Of a DNA stretch of 64,000 nucleotides, positions 9,258-16,719 are shown piece by piece (the stretch's first letter is position 1; the number at the start of each line of letters is the position of its first letter). The translations under genes were made by a program, and so were the position numbers. The DNA lies in NCBI GenBank assembly GCA_963763325.1, contig CAVXOL010000005.1:62001-126000 (forward strand), in the 5' to 3' direction. Source of the stretch: JBBECJ01 sp963763325 (GTDB lineage: Bacteria > Chloroflexota > Chloroflexia > Thermomicrobiales > CFX8). The notes below the pieces were generated by a model. That model was not told where the DNA came from, searched no databases, and was given only the letters and a program-made list of their open reading frames with translations.

Positions 9258-10040
9258 GTGGCACAGGAACAAGGCACACGCGATCTGGTGCTGGCGAATC
9301 TGTCGTGGCCGGAGGTTGACGCGATCAAGGATCAGGTCGAGCTGGTCCTCCAGCCGGTTGGCTCCAACGAGCAGCACGGCCCGAACCTGGCGCTCTGTAT
9401 GGACATCGCCGCGTCGTTCGAGTTCTGCCGCCGCGTCAGCGAGCGCCTCTACCCGAAGGTGCTCGTCGCGCCGCCGGTGCCGTGGGGCGTCTCGTTCCAC
9501 CACATGAACTTCCCCGGCACGATCACGCTCAGCAACGAGACCTTTATCCAGGTCCTGACCGAGATCGTCGCCTCGCTGCACCACCACGGCTTCAAGCGCT
9601 TCATGCTGATGAACGGTCACGGCGGCAACATCCCGGCGATGGGTGTCGCGACCGTCCGGATCAAGGAAGAGATCGACCCCGACTTCATCGGCGCCGGCAG
9701 CTACTTCCACTTCATGGACCGCGAGATCCACAAGAAGTTCGGCGCGACCCCCTACACCGGCCACGCCTGCGAGGCCGAGACGGCCCGCGCGATGGAGTTG
9801 ATCCCCCAGCACGTCAAGTACGACACGATCGCCCAGGGTGACATGACCGACCTGATGTACGAGTTCAACCAGACGCTGAAGAAGTACAACGTCACCGTCC
9901 CCTACCGCTTCGACGAGATGACCCGCAACGGCGCCCTCGGCGACGCCCGGATCGCGACGCCCGAGTACGGCAAGGCACTCGTCGACAGCGCCCTCGACAA
10001 CTTCACGTCCTTCGTTGAGGAGCTGCTGGCCAACAGCTAA
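9258..10040 (+). CDS. Creatininase-family amidohydrolase
   Basis: 260 residues starting at GTG 9258 with GGGAGG at 9245-9250; the open frame extends upstream but no other start has a comparable site. The metal ligands of the creatininase family are visible: Glu38 and His40 in GSNEQHGPNLAL, Asp49 in CMDIA, His121 in MNGHGGN and a Glu in CEAETARAME. The family hydrolyses cyclic amides with two divalent metals; members include creatininase, FAPy deformylase ArfB and MftE. SxxHHMNFPGT matches the substrate-loop position of the family. The exact substrate cannot be assigned. Within 2 bp of the stop starts the MITE-like element at 10042. Confidence 0.88.
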   Translation: MAQEQGTRDLVLANLSWPEVDAIKDQVELVLQPVGSNEQHGPNLALCMDIAASFEFCRRVSERLYPKVLVAPPVPWGVSFHHMNFPGTITLSNETFIQVLTEIVASLHHHGFKRFMLMNGHGGNIPAMGVATVRIKEEIDPDFIGAGSYFHFMDREIHKKFGATPYTGHACEAETARAMELIPQHVKYDTIAQGDMTDLMYEFNQTLKKYNVTVPYRFDEMTRNGALGDARIATPEYGKALVDSALDNFTSFVEELLANS

Positions 10041-10041
10041 T

Positions 10042-10252
10042 GGGCGTGTCGTCAGTTATCGGTGAGAAAATCGGCAGAATCACGTCGCGTAGCGCGCTAA
10101 GAGTAATCTTCTACGTCCATGAGACAAGGGATGGTGGTGACTGTGCGGAGGTCTCGCCTGGAATGCCCTGGAATACCGCCCCCTAACTTCCATTGCTGCT
10201 CTGCTCTCGCGCACCTGTCGTACCACGTTTCCGGCTAGCTGACGACACGCCC
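10042..10252. mobile_element. MITE-like element with IS5-type terminal inverted repeats
   Basis: GGGCGTGTCGTCAG at 10042-10055 is exactly repeated in reverse complement at 10239-10252, giving a 211-bp element with 14-bp perfect ends. GGG(C/T)GTGTCGT ends are typical of IS5-family sequences. No transposase frame is inside, and I see no convincing target duplication. The same end sequence with a few changes (GGGTGTGTCGTCGTTTGTGC) is found at 12430-12411 beside a real IS5-like transposase fragment, so this is probably a non-autonomous derivative of that IS. Confidence 0.7.
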
Positions 10253-10306
10253 TAGCAGTACTCATATAGCCCCACGCAATGTCGGCCTTGCAGAACCAGA
10301 ATTGTA

Positions 10307-10486
10307 TCAATGCATCCCCTGCTTCGCTTTCTGCCCTATCCGCTCCTGAACCCGCCCACAATACCGCGCCGCCTCTTCCCAACGATTGGGGTTCCTTCCC
10401 TCTTTCCACGCCCTGAACGACCGTGCCATGCAGCGGAGGAAGTGGTGGGCGATATGGGGATGGTGGAGGCCTGGATAGAAAACCAT
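10307..10486 (-). pseudogene. Short open frame, possible fragment of a phage/DpdA-like protein
   Basis: 59 codons from ATG 10486-10484 to TGA 10309-10307, beginning MVFYPGLHHPHIAHHFLRCM. The pattern (F/W)YPGLHxPxxAxHFxRCM resembles the N-terminus of prophage-associated proteins often annotated as DpdA-like, but the rest (RSFRAWKEGRNPNRWEEAAR) does not continue that family. It lies between the MITE and the methyltransferase in a 555-bp gap of otherwise non-coding DNA. I regard it as a decayed fragment or a small orphan; function unassigned. Confidence 0.3.
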
Positions 10487-10595
10487 AGGTGACGTAGGAT
10501 GGCGCGCAGTTGGGACAACAAGTTGGTTACTGCCAAGGCATGGGCGAAGGTGCGAGTGGGCGACTGCGGCCGTACCAGGCGGGAGGAGGGCACCG

Positions 10596-11426
10596 ATGAG
10601 CCAGGCTGGGTCGGGCGAGACCTACAGCATTGGCAATGCCGAGGTGCAGGAGAGTTATGTCAGCGGACGGCGGGCGCGGGAGTGGGTGCCCTTCTTCCTC
10701 CCGCACCTGCGCCCCGGGATGCGGCTCCTCGATTGCGGCTGTGGTGTCGGGTCGATCACTCTCGATCTCGCGGAGGTGGTCGCGCCCGGCGATGTCGTGG
10801 GGATTGACCTCGATGGCGGCCAGTTGGAGGTCGCCCGAACGGCAGCAGCGCGCCGGGGCCTGACCAATGTGCGATTCGAGGCGGCGAGCATCTATGACCT
10901 ACCCTTCCCGGACGGCTCCTTTGACGCGGTGCTCGCCCATACGCTCCTGGTCCACCTCAGCGAGCCGTTGCGGGCCATCCGGGTGCTGCGGCGGATGCTC
11001 GCGCCCGGCGGGGTGGCCTGCGTCTCGGACGACGACTGGGGCACCGCGGTCTCGTCGCCCGCCGGCGGAGCGTGGGAGCGGGTGCTGTCGTTGCTGACGC
11101 GCGTTATGGAGCACAACGGGGCGAGCCCCTTCTATTCGCGGCACCTGCGCGGTATGTTCGTCGAAGCCGGCTTCGCCCAGGTCGAGGGACATGCCATCAC
11201 CGCCGACTACCACGGGACACACGCGGCGACCAGCAGGACGGCTGCCCTTGCGAACCTCCTCCTCGGCAGCCCGGCGGTCAGCGCGTTGGTCGTCGACCAG
11301 GGCTGGCTCACTGCCGCCGAACTCGCCCAGTTGCGCGAGGATGTGGTTGCCTGGGGTGAGCGTCGCGATGCCTTCGCCTCAGCAACCTACTGCGCAGCGG
11401 TCGGGTGGGCGGGAGACGCGGTATAA
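10596..11426 (+). CDS. Class I SAM-dependent methyltransferase
   Basis: 276 residues, ATG preceded by GGGAGGAGGG. Rossmann methyltransferase with motif I LLDCGCGVGSITLDLA (about 44-59), an acidic end of beta-2 in VVGIDLDGGQLEVA, motif II/III FEAASIYDLPFPDGSFDAVL and motif IV LLVHLSEPLRAIRVLRRMLAPGG. This is the UbiE/Methyltransf_11 type that methylates small molecules. C-terminal helices (about 190-260) form the substrate cap. No paired biosynthetic gene reveals the substrate; the next gene is a small ABM-fold protein, which together could be a remnant of a secondary-metabolism or detoxification patch. It is flanked by mobile-element remnants, consistent with horizontal acquisition. A sequence duplicated at 11806-11838 starts 7 bp after its stop. 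Confidence 0.88.
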   Translation: MSQAGSGETYSIGNAEVQESYVSGRRAREWVPFFLPHLRPGMRLLDCGCGVGSITLDLAEVVAPGDVVGIDLDGGQLEVARTAAARRGLTNVRFEAASIYDLPFPDGSFDAVLAHTLLVHLSEPLRAIRVLRRMLAPGGVACVSDDDWGTAVSSPAGGAWERVLSLLTRVMEHNGASPFYSRHLRGMFVEAGFAQVEGHAITADYHGTHAATSRTAALANLLLGSPAVSALVVDQGWLTAAELAQLREDVVAWGERRDAFASATYCAAVGWAGDAV

Positions 11427-11432
11427 GGCACG

Positions 11433-11467
11433 AGAAGAAGTCGATCGAGAACCCCGGCCCCACTCGG
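11433..11467. repeat. Diverged direct repeat, copy 1 (copy 2 at 11806-11838)
   Basis: Copy 1 begins AGAAGAAGTCGATCGAGAAC and copy 2 begins AGAAAAAGTCGATACCGAAT; both end in CCGGCCCC..CTCGG. Each copy starts right after a stop codon: copy 1 starts 7 bp after the methyltransferase TAA, and copy 2 overlaps the TAG of the ABM gene. They bracket the ABM gene like a small cassette. They may be old IS ends or a duplicated 3' element; neither fits an integron attC consensus. Confidence 0.5.
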
Positions 11468-11510
11468 TGGTAGGATACGGCGCTTGCCGAAACGCGCAAG
11501 GAGGTGGGCT

Positions 11511-11807
11511 ATGTACTGGCAAGTCTTGCAGATCACTACCCAGCCGGGGCGACGGGCGGAGCTCCTCCAGCTCTCGAAAGCGTATGTCGAGGAGTGTGTC
11601 CGGGAGGAGCCGGGTACCCTCTCATTTACCTTCCTGCTGGACGAGCAGAATGAGGATCGCTACTACGCCATCGAACAGTACGCGGACCGCGCGGCACATC
11701 AGGCCCATTGGGAGGGGCAGGTCGTGCAACGGCATCTCCCCATTCTTGGGCCGCTCCTCGCCGAAGCGCCGGTCCCGATCGCGGGCGGTAATCAGGCCGA
11801 ACTCTAG
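11511..11807 (+). CDS. Antibiotic biosynthesis monooxygenase (ABM) domain protein
   Basis: 98 residues from ATG 11511, with CAAGGAGG at 11497-11504. The sequence (MYWQVLQITTQPG, EECVREEPGTLSFTFLLDE, RYYAIEQYADRAAHQAHW) matches the small dimeric ferredoxin-like ABM fold, where 'EPGxxxf' and 'eeYxdxaAhxaHw' are diagnostic. ABM proteins act as cofactor-free monooxygenases, quinol oxidases or haem-degrading enzymes; the reaction cannot be assigned here. The gene sits alone between two diverged copies of a 33-35 bp repeat. Confidence 0.85.
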   Translation: MYWQVLQITTQPGRRAELLQLSKAYVEECVREEPGTLSFTFLLDEQNEDRYYAIEQYADRAAHQAHWEGQVVQRHLPILGPLLAEAPVPIAGGNQAEL

Positions 11808-11838
11808 AAAAAGTCGATACCGAATTCCGGCCCCTCGG
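11806..11838. repeat. Diverged direct repeat, copy 2
   Basis: Partner of 11433-11467. It overlaps the stop codon of the ABM gene by two bases and forms the junction with the IS remnant to its right. Confidence 0.5.
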
Positions 11839-12430
11839 CCTTCTCAGGGACCGCCATAGCTGTTGACCAGAAACGATCCCCGTGTCCCTGCGGCGTCTCA
11901 ATCGCTTGCAGGTTGTTGTTCACGGCCAAATGCTGCTGTTGCTGCCGCTGATCGTCGAGCATCTCCACGGTGCGCTGGGTCATTCGGTCGGAGGTTGGAA
12001 GCCATCGCCACCACACGTTTCCTGGTAAAGACGACCGGCGTCTTGCCCGCCTCCCGCAACCGCCCCAGCACCCGCGCCTCCGCATCGTAGCCCTTGTCGG
12101 CGATGACCGTCGCTGCCGCGATCCGCGGCACCAACTCGTCTGCCCCAACCAGGTCGGACGCCTGCCCGCCGGTCAGGGCGAAGCTGGTCGAGTTGCCCAA
12201 GGCGTCCATGGTGGCGTGAATCTTCGTGCGCAAGCCGCCCCGACTGTGTCCGAGGGTCTGGTCGTCGCCGCCCCCATTCCGCACCCCCGCGCTGTGCTGG
12301 TGGGCGTGGACAATGGTGGCGTCGATCATCGCGTATTCATTGTCGGCATCAGCACTCAGCACCTGGAAGACCCGCCCCCACACCCCGCCGATATCTCGCC
12401 CACCACTATTGCACAAACGACGACACACCC
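11808..12430 (-). pseudogene. IS5-like transposase remnant with one terminal repeat
   Basis: On the minus strand the segment 12370-11990 encodes WGRVFQVLSADADNEYAMID, ATIVHAHQHSAG, a GGLRTKIHA basic patch, LTGGQASDL and VIADKGYDA. These are the DDE-domain motifs of IS5-family transposases: first Asp in MIDATI, second in ADKGYD. The first about 60 residues are missing: the reading frame begins almost at the terminal repeat (GGGTGTGTCGTCGTTTGTGC, 12430-12411). The frame is disrupted beyond RKRVVAMAS, so the third acidic residue cannot be placed. The element is therefore an internally deleted, inactive IS. Its terminal repeat forms the 3' end of the arsenite methyltransferase frame. Confidence 0.8.
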
Positions 12431-13214
12431 TTATACGGTTTCCAGGCCAGGATGTTGACGCCCTGGGTCTCGAACTCTGCTGCGCTGGATGACTGCGGGG
12501 CGTCGGAGAAGGTGTCGTAGCGTGTCTCGGAGAAGGTGACGCGCTCGAAGCCTGCCTGCTGGATCATCTCGGTCAGCGCTGCCTCCGGCAGCGCGCCGGC
12601 AATTCAGCCGGTCCAGAGGCTGATGTCGTGCCTGGCAGATTCCGGCACCTCCCGGCCGACGATGATGTCGGCGAACTGTAGCCGGCCGCCGGGCTTGAGC
12701 ACCCGATACGACCTCGGCGAAGACCGATCTCCTTGTCCGGGCTGAGGTTGATGACGCCGTTCGAGATCACGACATCGACCGAGGCGTCCTCAACCGGCAG
12801 GTTCTCGATGTAGCCCTCACGGAACTCAACGTGGCTGAGACCGAGCGCATCGGCATTGGCGCGCGCCTTGTCGAGCATGGCCGGTGTCATGTCGATCCCG
12901 ATGACTGCGCCGGTTGCGCCGACCTGCTGTGCGGCGAGAATCGCGTCGAAGCCCGCGCCGGAACCCAGGTCGAGCGACGGCCTCTCCGGGTTGAAGCTCC
13001 CCCAACGCGAACGGGTTGCCGACACCGGCGAAGCTCTCGACGGCTGCGTCGGGCAGATGCCGCGACCTCTGCCTCTGGATACTCCAGCCGCTCGCGCCAG
13101 GAACCGGCCGACGTGGAAGTGAAAGCCACTGGCCGGACAGGTAGCCACCTCTGCGTACTCATGCTGGATCGCCTCACGAAGGACACTACGATCTACGGTA
13201 GCGACGGTTGCCAT
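12406..13214 (-). CDS. arsM: ArsM-type arsenite methyltransferase with in-frame TGA at the conserved Cys (candidate selenoprotein; several frameshifts)
   Basis: The ATG at 13214 follows GGAGGGA. It begins MATVATVDRSVLREAIQHEY, then TCPASGFHFHVGRFLA, VESFAGVGNPFALGELQPGE, motif I LDLGSGAGFDAILAA, IGIDMTPAMLDKAR, NLPVEDASVDVVISNGVINL, YRVLKPGGRLQFADII and GREVPESARHDISLWTG. The next codon is TGA (12606-12604), followed by IAGALPEAALTEMIQQAGF and FETQGVNILAWKP. ArsM homologues have Cys here (xGC(I/V)AGAL), the As(III)-binding Cys of SAM-dependent As(III) methylation. A GC-rich hairpin starts 9 nt after the TGA, as in bacterial SECIS elements. Frame changes are needed near 13100, 13075, 12975, 12735 and 12722. 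The 3' end runs into an IS terminal repeat. It is either a selenoprotein in an indel-prone assembly or a decaying gene; the divergent ars-type operon favours a real role. Confidence 0.72.
12576..12606 (-). promoter_or_regulatory. Candidate bacterial SECIS element
   Basis: On the minus strand the UGA (12606-12604) is followed by 9 nt and then GCGCTGCC-GGA-GGCAGCGC (12594-12576): a perfect 8-bp stem with a GGA triloop. The first loop G is 18 nt from the UGA. Bacterial SECIS rules used in prediction (hairpin just 3' of UGA, small apical loop, a G in the first two loop positions, 16-37 nt spacing) are met. The stem is also what the codons for ALPEAAL would give in GC-rich DNA, so chance is possible. 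Confidence 0.45.
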
Positions 13215-13308
13215 GAGTGCTCCCTCCTGCTCTGCCACGGACCTACCGGTCAGCGAGACGCTACATGCGTCGAATCGGTAGCTCGCGAATGACGGACTGA
13301 CGAACGGC

Positions 13309-13346
13309 TTGACAGCGATCATTCAAGTACTCTAGTATTCGCTTGA
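13309..13346 (+). promoter_or_regulatory. Sigma-70 promoter with overlapping ArsR-type operator
   Basis: TTGACA (13309-13314) and TAGTAT (13333-13338) are spaced 18 bp and point toward the arsR-rhodanese gene. The inverted repeat TCAAG (13323-13327) / CTTGA (13342-13346), with an inner TACT-CT-AGTA, covers the spacer end and the -10. This position and the TCAA-N14-TTGA geometry fit an autorepressing ArsR/SmtB-family operator. The site is in the 158-bp divergent gap shared with arsM, so one bound repressor could control both directions. Confidence 0.75.
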
Positions 13347-13372
13347 TTAGTTGTCAAGTGGTTGGAGCCAAC

Positions 13373-14047
13373 ATGGCACATCGTGAATTCAAAGACGCGC
13401 TCTACGCGGAGTTCGCGCGGATCGGTAAGGCGGTTGCCAATCCGCATCGGTTGGAGTTTCTCGATCTCCTCGCCCAGCGCGAGTGGAGCGTCGAGGAACT
13501 GGCGAACGAGACCCATCTGACGGTCGCGAACGCCTCGCAACACCTCCAGATCCTGCGGGCGGCCAAGCTCGTCACCGTTCGCCGTGAGGGGCTCTACGCC
13601 TACTACCGGCTGGCCGACGATCGCGCCTACCGCCTGTGGCAAGCCATCCGGGAGCTGGGTGAGGTGCGCCTGGCCGAGATCGACCGGATCGTGCGCACCT
13701 TCCTGGGCAACCGCGACGAGATGGAGCCGATCGACGCCCTGACGCTCCTCGGGCGCATCCACGACGACGACCTCGTCGTGCTGGATGTGCGGCCAACCCA
13801 GGAGTACCAGGCCGGCCACCTGCCCGGTGCGCGCTCGATCCCGGTCGCCGAGCTCGAAGCGCGGCTCGGTGAGTTGCGCCCTGAACAGGAGATCGTCGCC
13901 TACTGTCGCGGCCCGTACTGCGTCTACGCCGACGAGGCCGTCGAACTATTGACCGCGCGCGGCTATCTTGCGCGGCGCTTTACCCATGGTTTTCCGGACT
14001 GGCAGATGGCTGGCCTCCCGATTGAGCGCGAAGGAGTAACCACATGA
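13373..14047 (+). CDS. ArsR-family HTH repressor fused to a rhodanese domain
   Basis: 224 residues from ATG 13373 (GGAG at 13363-13366). Residues 10-85 are a winged helix: ANPHRLEFLDLLAQREWSVEEL, TVANASQHLQILRAAKLVTV and REGLYAYYRL. Residues 118-215 are a rhodanese with LLGRIHDDDLVVLDVRP, YQAGHLPGARSIP and the active loop AYCRGPYCVYADEAV (Cys178, Cys183). The helix-3 ELCVCD metal motif of classical ArsR is absent, and the only two cysteines in the protein are in the rhodanese loop. The inducer is therefore likely sensed there, for instance persulfide sulfur or a thiophilic oxyanion. The next gene overlaps by 4 bp and carries rhodanese and sulfur-dioxygenase-like domains, consistent with a sulfur or arsenic stress operon. 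An operator overlaps its own promoter. Confidence 0.9.
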   Translation: MAHREFKDALYAEFARIGKAVANPHRLEFLDLLAQREWSVEELANETHLTVANASQHLQILRAAKLVTVRREGLYAYYRLADDRAYRLWQAIRELGEVRLAEIDRIVRTFLGNRDEMEPIDALTLLGRIHDDDLVVLDVRPTQEYQAGHLPGARSIPVAELEARLGELRPEQEIVAYCRGPYCVYADEAVELLTARGYLARRFTHGFPDWQMAGLPIEREGVTT

Positions 14048-15159
14048 CGACGATCGTTGAGATCACCGTCGATCAGCTACGCGACCGGCTGGCGCACCAC
14101 GAGCCGGTCACGATCCTCGATGTTCGACCCAGCGATGAACGCGCGGAGTGGTCGATCCCCGGCAGCCAGCACATCGACGCCTATGAGCGCCTGCGGGCCG
14201 GCGACGAGCATGTGCTCGACGAGTTCGTCGCGCCAGATGGCGGCTCAGGTCGTCACCGTCTGTGCGGCTGGCCGGACGAGCCTGATCGCCGCCGATCTGC
14301 TGCGCCGGCGCGGGATCGACGCGATCTCGCTGGCAGGCGGCATGAAAGCCTGGAGTCTTGCCTGGAACACGGCGACCGTTGAGGTAACAGGCAGTACCGC
14401 CAGCGTCATCCAGGTCCGGCGCACCGGCAAGGGCTGTCTGTCATACGTGATCGGGTCTGATCGAGAAGCAGTCGTCATCGACGCCTCGCTCGATCCGGCA
14501 ATCTATCAGGAACTGGCAGCACAACACGGCTGGACGATCACGCGCGTGCTGGACACGCATGTCCATGCCGATCACCTGTCACGCGCTCGCGGTCGCTCGC
14601 CGAGCAGACCGGCGCGACACTGCACCTCCCGGCCCAGGAGCGCACCCGGTTTCCGTTCGAGCCACTCCGCGACGGCGATACCCTCACAATCGGCACCGCC
14701 CAACTACGCGCACTGGCCGTTCCGGGCCACACCAACGAGAGCATGGCCTACCTGCTCGACGAGCGCGCCCTGTTCACCGGCGACACACTCTTCCTCGCCA
14801 GCGTCGGCCGACCGGACCTCGAAGCGTCGGCTGACGAGGCTCGTGACCGTGCCACCGCCCTCTATCACTCGCTCCAACGTCTGTTCGCCCTGCCGGACGA
14901 CACGCTGATCCTGCCGGGCCACCTCAGCGAGCCGATCGCCTTTGATGGGGAGCCGATTGCCGCTCCACTATCCGATGTCCGCGAGCGGGTAACGCTGCTC
15001 AACCAGGGCGAGGCGGGTTTCGTATCGACGATCCTCAGCCGCATCCCGCCGACCCCTCCGAATCACCAGATCATCGTCCACGCCAATGAAGCCGGTCAGT
15101 TTCCCGACGGCGACCTGACCGACGTTGAGGCCGGCGCCAACCGCTGCGCGGTGCTGTAG
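14044..15159 (+). CDS. Rhodanese / metallo-beta-lactamase fusion, persulfide dioxygenase-like (two frameshifts)
   Basis: The ATG overlaps the preceding stop (ATGA). The rhodanese half has TILDVRPSDERAEWSIPGSQ and then, after an extra base near 14242, VVTVCAAGRTSLIAADLLRR with the catalytic Cys. The lactamase half starts near GKGCLSYVIGSDREAVVIDA and has the zinc/iron motif DTHVHADHLSRA. A missing base near 14588 shifts the frame; it continues with AVPGHTNESMAYLLDERALF, TGDTLFLASVGRPDL and LPGHLSEP. This layout is that of ETHE1/PDO-type sulfur dioxygenases fused to rhodanese, which oxidise persulfide to sulfite and exchange it to thiosulfate. About 371 residues when restored. It would detoxify sulfane sulfur under control of the ArsR-rhodanese protein. 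Confidence 0.85.
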
Positions 15160-15162
15160 CAG

Positions 15163-16461
15163 ATGACCGCGACAACGACCGAGCCAATCCAGTTGGGCCT
15201 GCGCGCCAACTGGCGGCAGTTCTGGTTGCTCGTGCTCATCAACGCCTTCGTCGGCGCGATGATCGGGCTGGAGCGCACTGTCCTGCCACTTCTGGCCGAC
15301 GAGGAGTTCGGGCTGGCAGCCGCCAGTGCCGCCACCTCCTTCATCGTCTCGTTCGGCATCGTCAAGGCGCTCGCCAACCTGTTCGCCGGACGCTTCTCCG
15401 ATCGGGTCGGCCGCAAACAACTGCTCGTGGCCGGCTGGCTGTTCGCCTTGCCGGTGCCACTGATCATCATCGTCGCGCCGATCGTGGTGGTGGATCGTCT
15501 TCGCCAACGTGCTGCTGGGCATCAATCAGGGCTTCACCTGGTCGACGACGATCATCATGAAGATCGACCTGGTCGGCCCGGCGCGGCGGGGTTTGGCGAT
15601 GGGGCTCAACGAGTTCGCAGGTTATGTCGCCCTCGCCGGATCGGCGCTCGCGACCGGCTGGCTCGCCGAACGCTACGGCCTGCGCCCGGAGCCGTTCCTG
15701 ATCGGCTTCGCCTTCGCGCTCGCCGGACTCCTCCTCTCGATCTTCGCCGTCAAGGAGACGCGCGGACATGCCCAGCTGGAAGCCCGCAACAGCGGACATG
15801 AGCCTGCTGCCTCGCCGCCGTCGTTCTGGTCGGTCTTCAGCCTGACCTCCTGGCGAGACCGCAACCTCTTCTCCTGCTCGCAGGCCGGGATGGTCAACAA
15901 CCTCAACGACGGCCTCGCCTGGGGACTCCTGCCGCTCTACTTCGCGATGGGCGGCCTCAGCGTTGGCCAGATCGGTGTCCTGGCCGCCGTCTATCCCGCC
16001 GTCTGGGGAGTCAGCCAGCTCGGAACCGGCCTCGCCAGTGACCGGATCGGCCGCAAATGGCTGATCGTCGGTGGGATGTGGACACAGGCGATCGCGATCG
16101 CACTCTTCGTGCTCCTCGACGGCTACCGCGAATGGATCGGCGCGGCGGCACTGCTCGGCCTCGGCACGGCAATGGTCTACCCGACGCTGCTGGCGGCAAT
16201 CGCCGACAACACTCACCGACCTGGCGCGGCTCAGCCGTCGGCGTCTATCGCCTCTGGCGCGACAGCGGCTACGCGGTTGGCGCCCTGCTGGCCGGTATCA
16301 CTGCCGATGCGCTCGGGATCGACTGGGCCATCTGGGGCATCGCCGGCCTGACGCTGCTGTCGGGTGTGATCGTGGCCGTCAGGATGCAGGAGCACCGGCA
16401 GGCCGAGATCAATCAGCCGGTCGTCCTCCGCGAACCAGCCAGCGCCGCGCTCGATCGCTGA
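15163..16461 (+). CDS. MFS transporter in the arsR-rhodanese operon (two frameshifts)
   Basis: It starts 3 bp after the preceding stop, so it is co-transcribed and probably coupled. The N-half has FWLLVLINAFVGAMIGLERT, GIVKALANLFAGRFSDRVGR (the MFS loop 2-3 signature) and a frame change near 15485. It continues VFANVLLGINQGFTWSTTII, GPARRGLAMGLNEFAGYVAL and, in the second half, LASDRIGRKWLIVGGMW. A second frame change near 16215 leads to GVYRLWRDSGYAVGALLAGI, ending at 16461. About 430 residues, 12 predicted membrane helices. In this setting it may export arsenicals (MFS carriers such as ArsJ and ArsK occur in ars operons) or sulfite/thiosulfate made by the previous enzyme; the sequence does not decide. 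Confidence 0.82.
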
Positions 16462-16719
16462 CGATTCATTGCTCGACAGCGCCACTGTGCAATGTCACCG
16501 ACGTCGTCGAGGTGTTGCTCCCGAACGATTGACCCACCCCGTTGTCCTGAGTAGTTCACCACGGTGGACGCGATGGGTTGACCGTTGGTGAAGAGCGTCC
16601 TGTCGTGGTCTGTCGATTTCCATCGATCCCGTTCGACAATAGTCTGAAAGCGGCCTGACGGCCAGTTGCCGGCTGCGCCGCGAAACGATGACACTTGCAG
16701 AAACGGGAAAGGAACGCAG

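Noticed and set aside
11308..11499. Second transposase C-terminus suggested by a GFSIDFF / EFGIDFF peptide match
   Set aside because: The peptide similarity only reflects the short direct repeat; no other transposase sequence surrounds 11433-11467.
11433..11838. Integron attC sites around the ABM gene
   Set aside because: No RYYYAAC/GTTRRRY core pair or long imperfect palindrome is present; the copies are simple diverged direct repeats.
12406..12610. Treating the arsM TGA as an ordinary nonsense mutation only
   Set aside because: It is not excluded, but the exact coincidence with the catalytic Cys column and the following hairpin make a pure-chance stop less likely; kept as a finding with the caveat.
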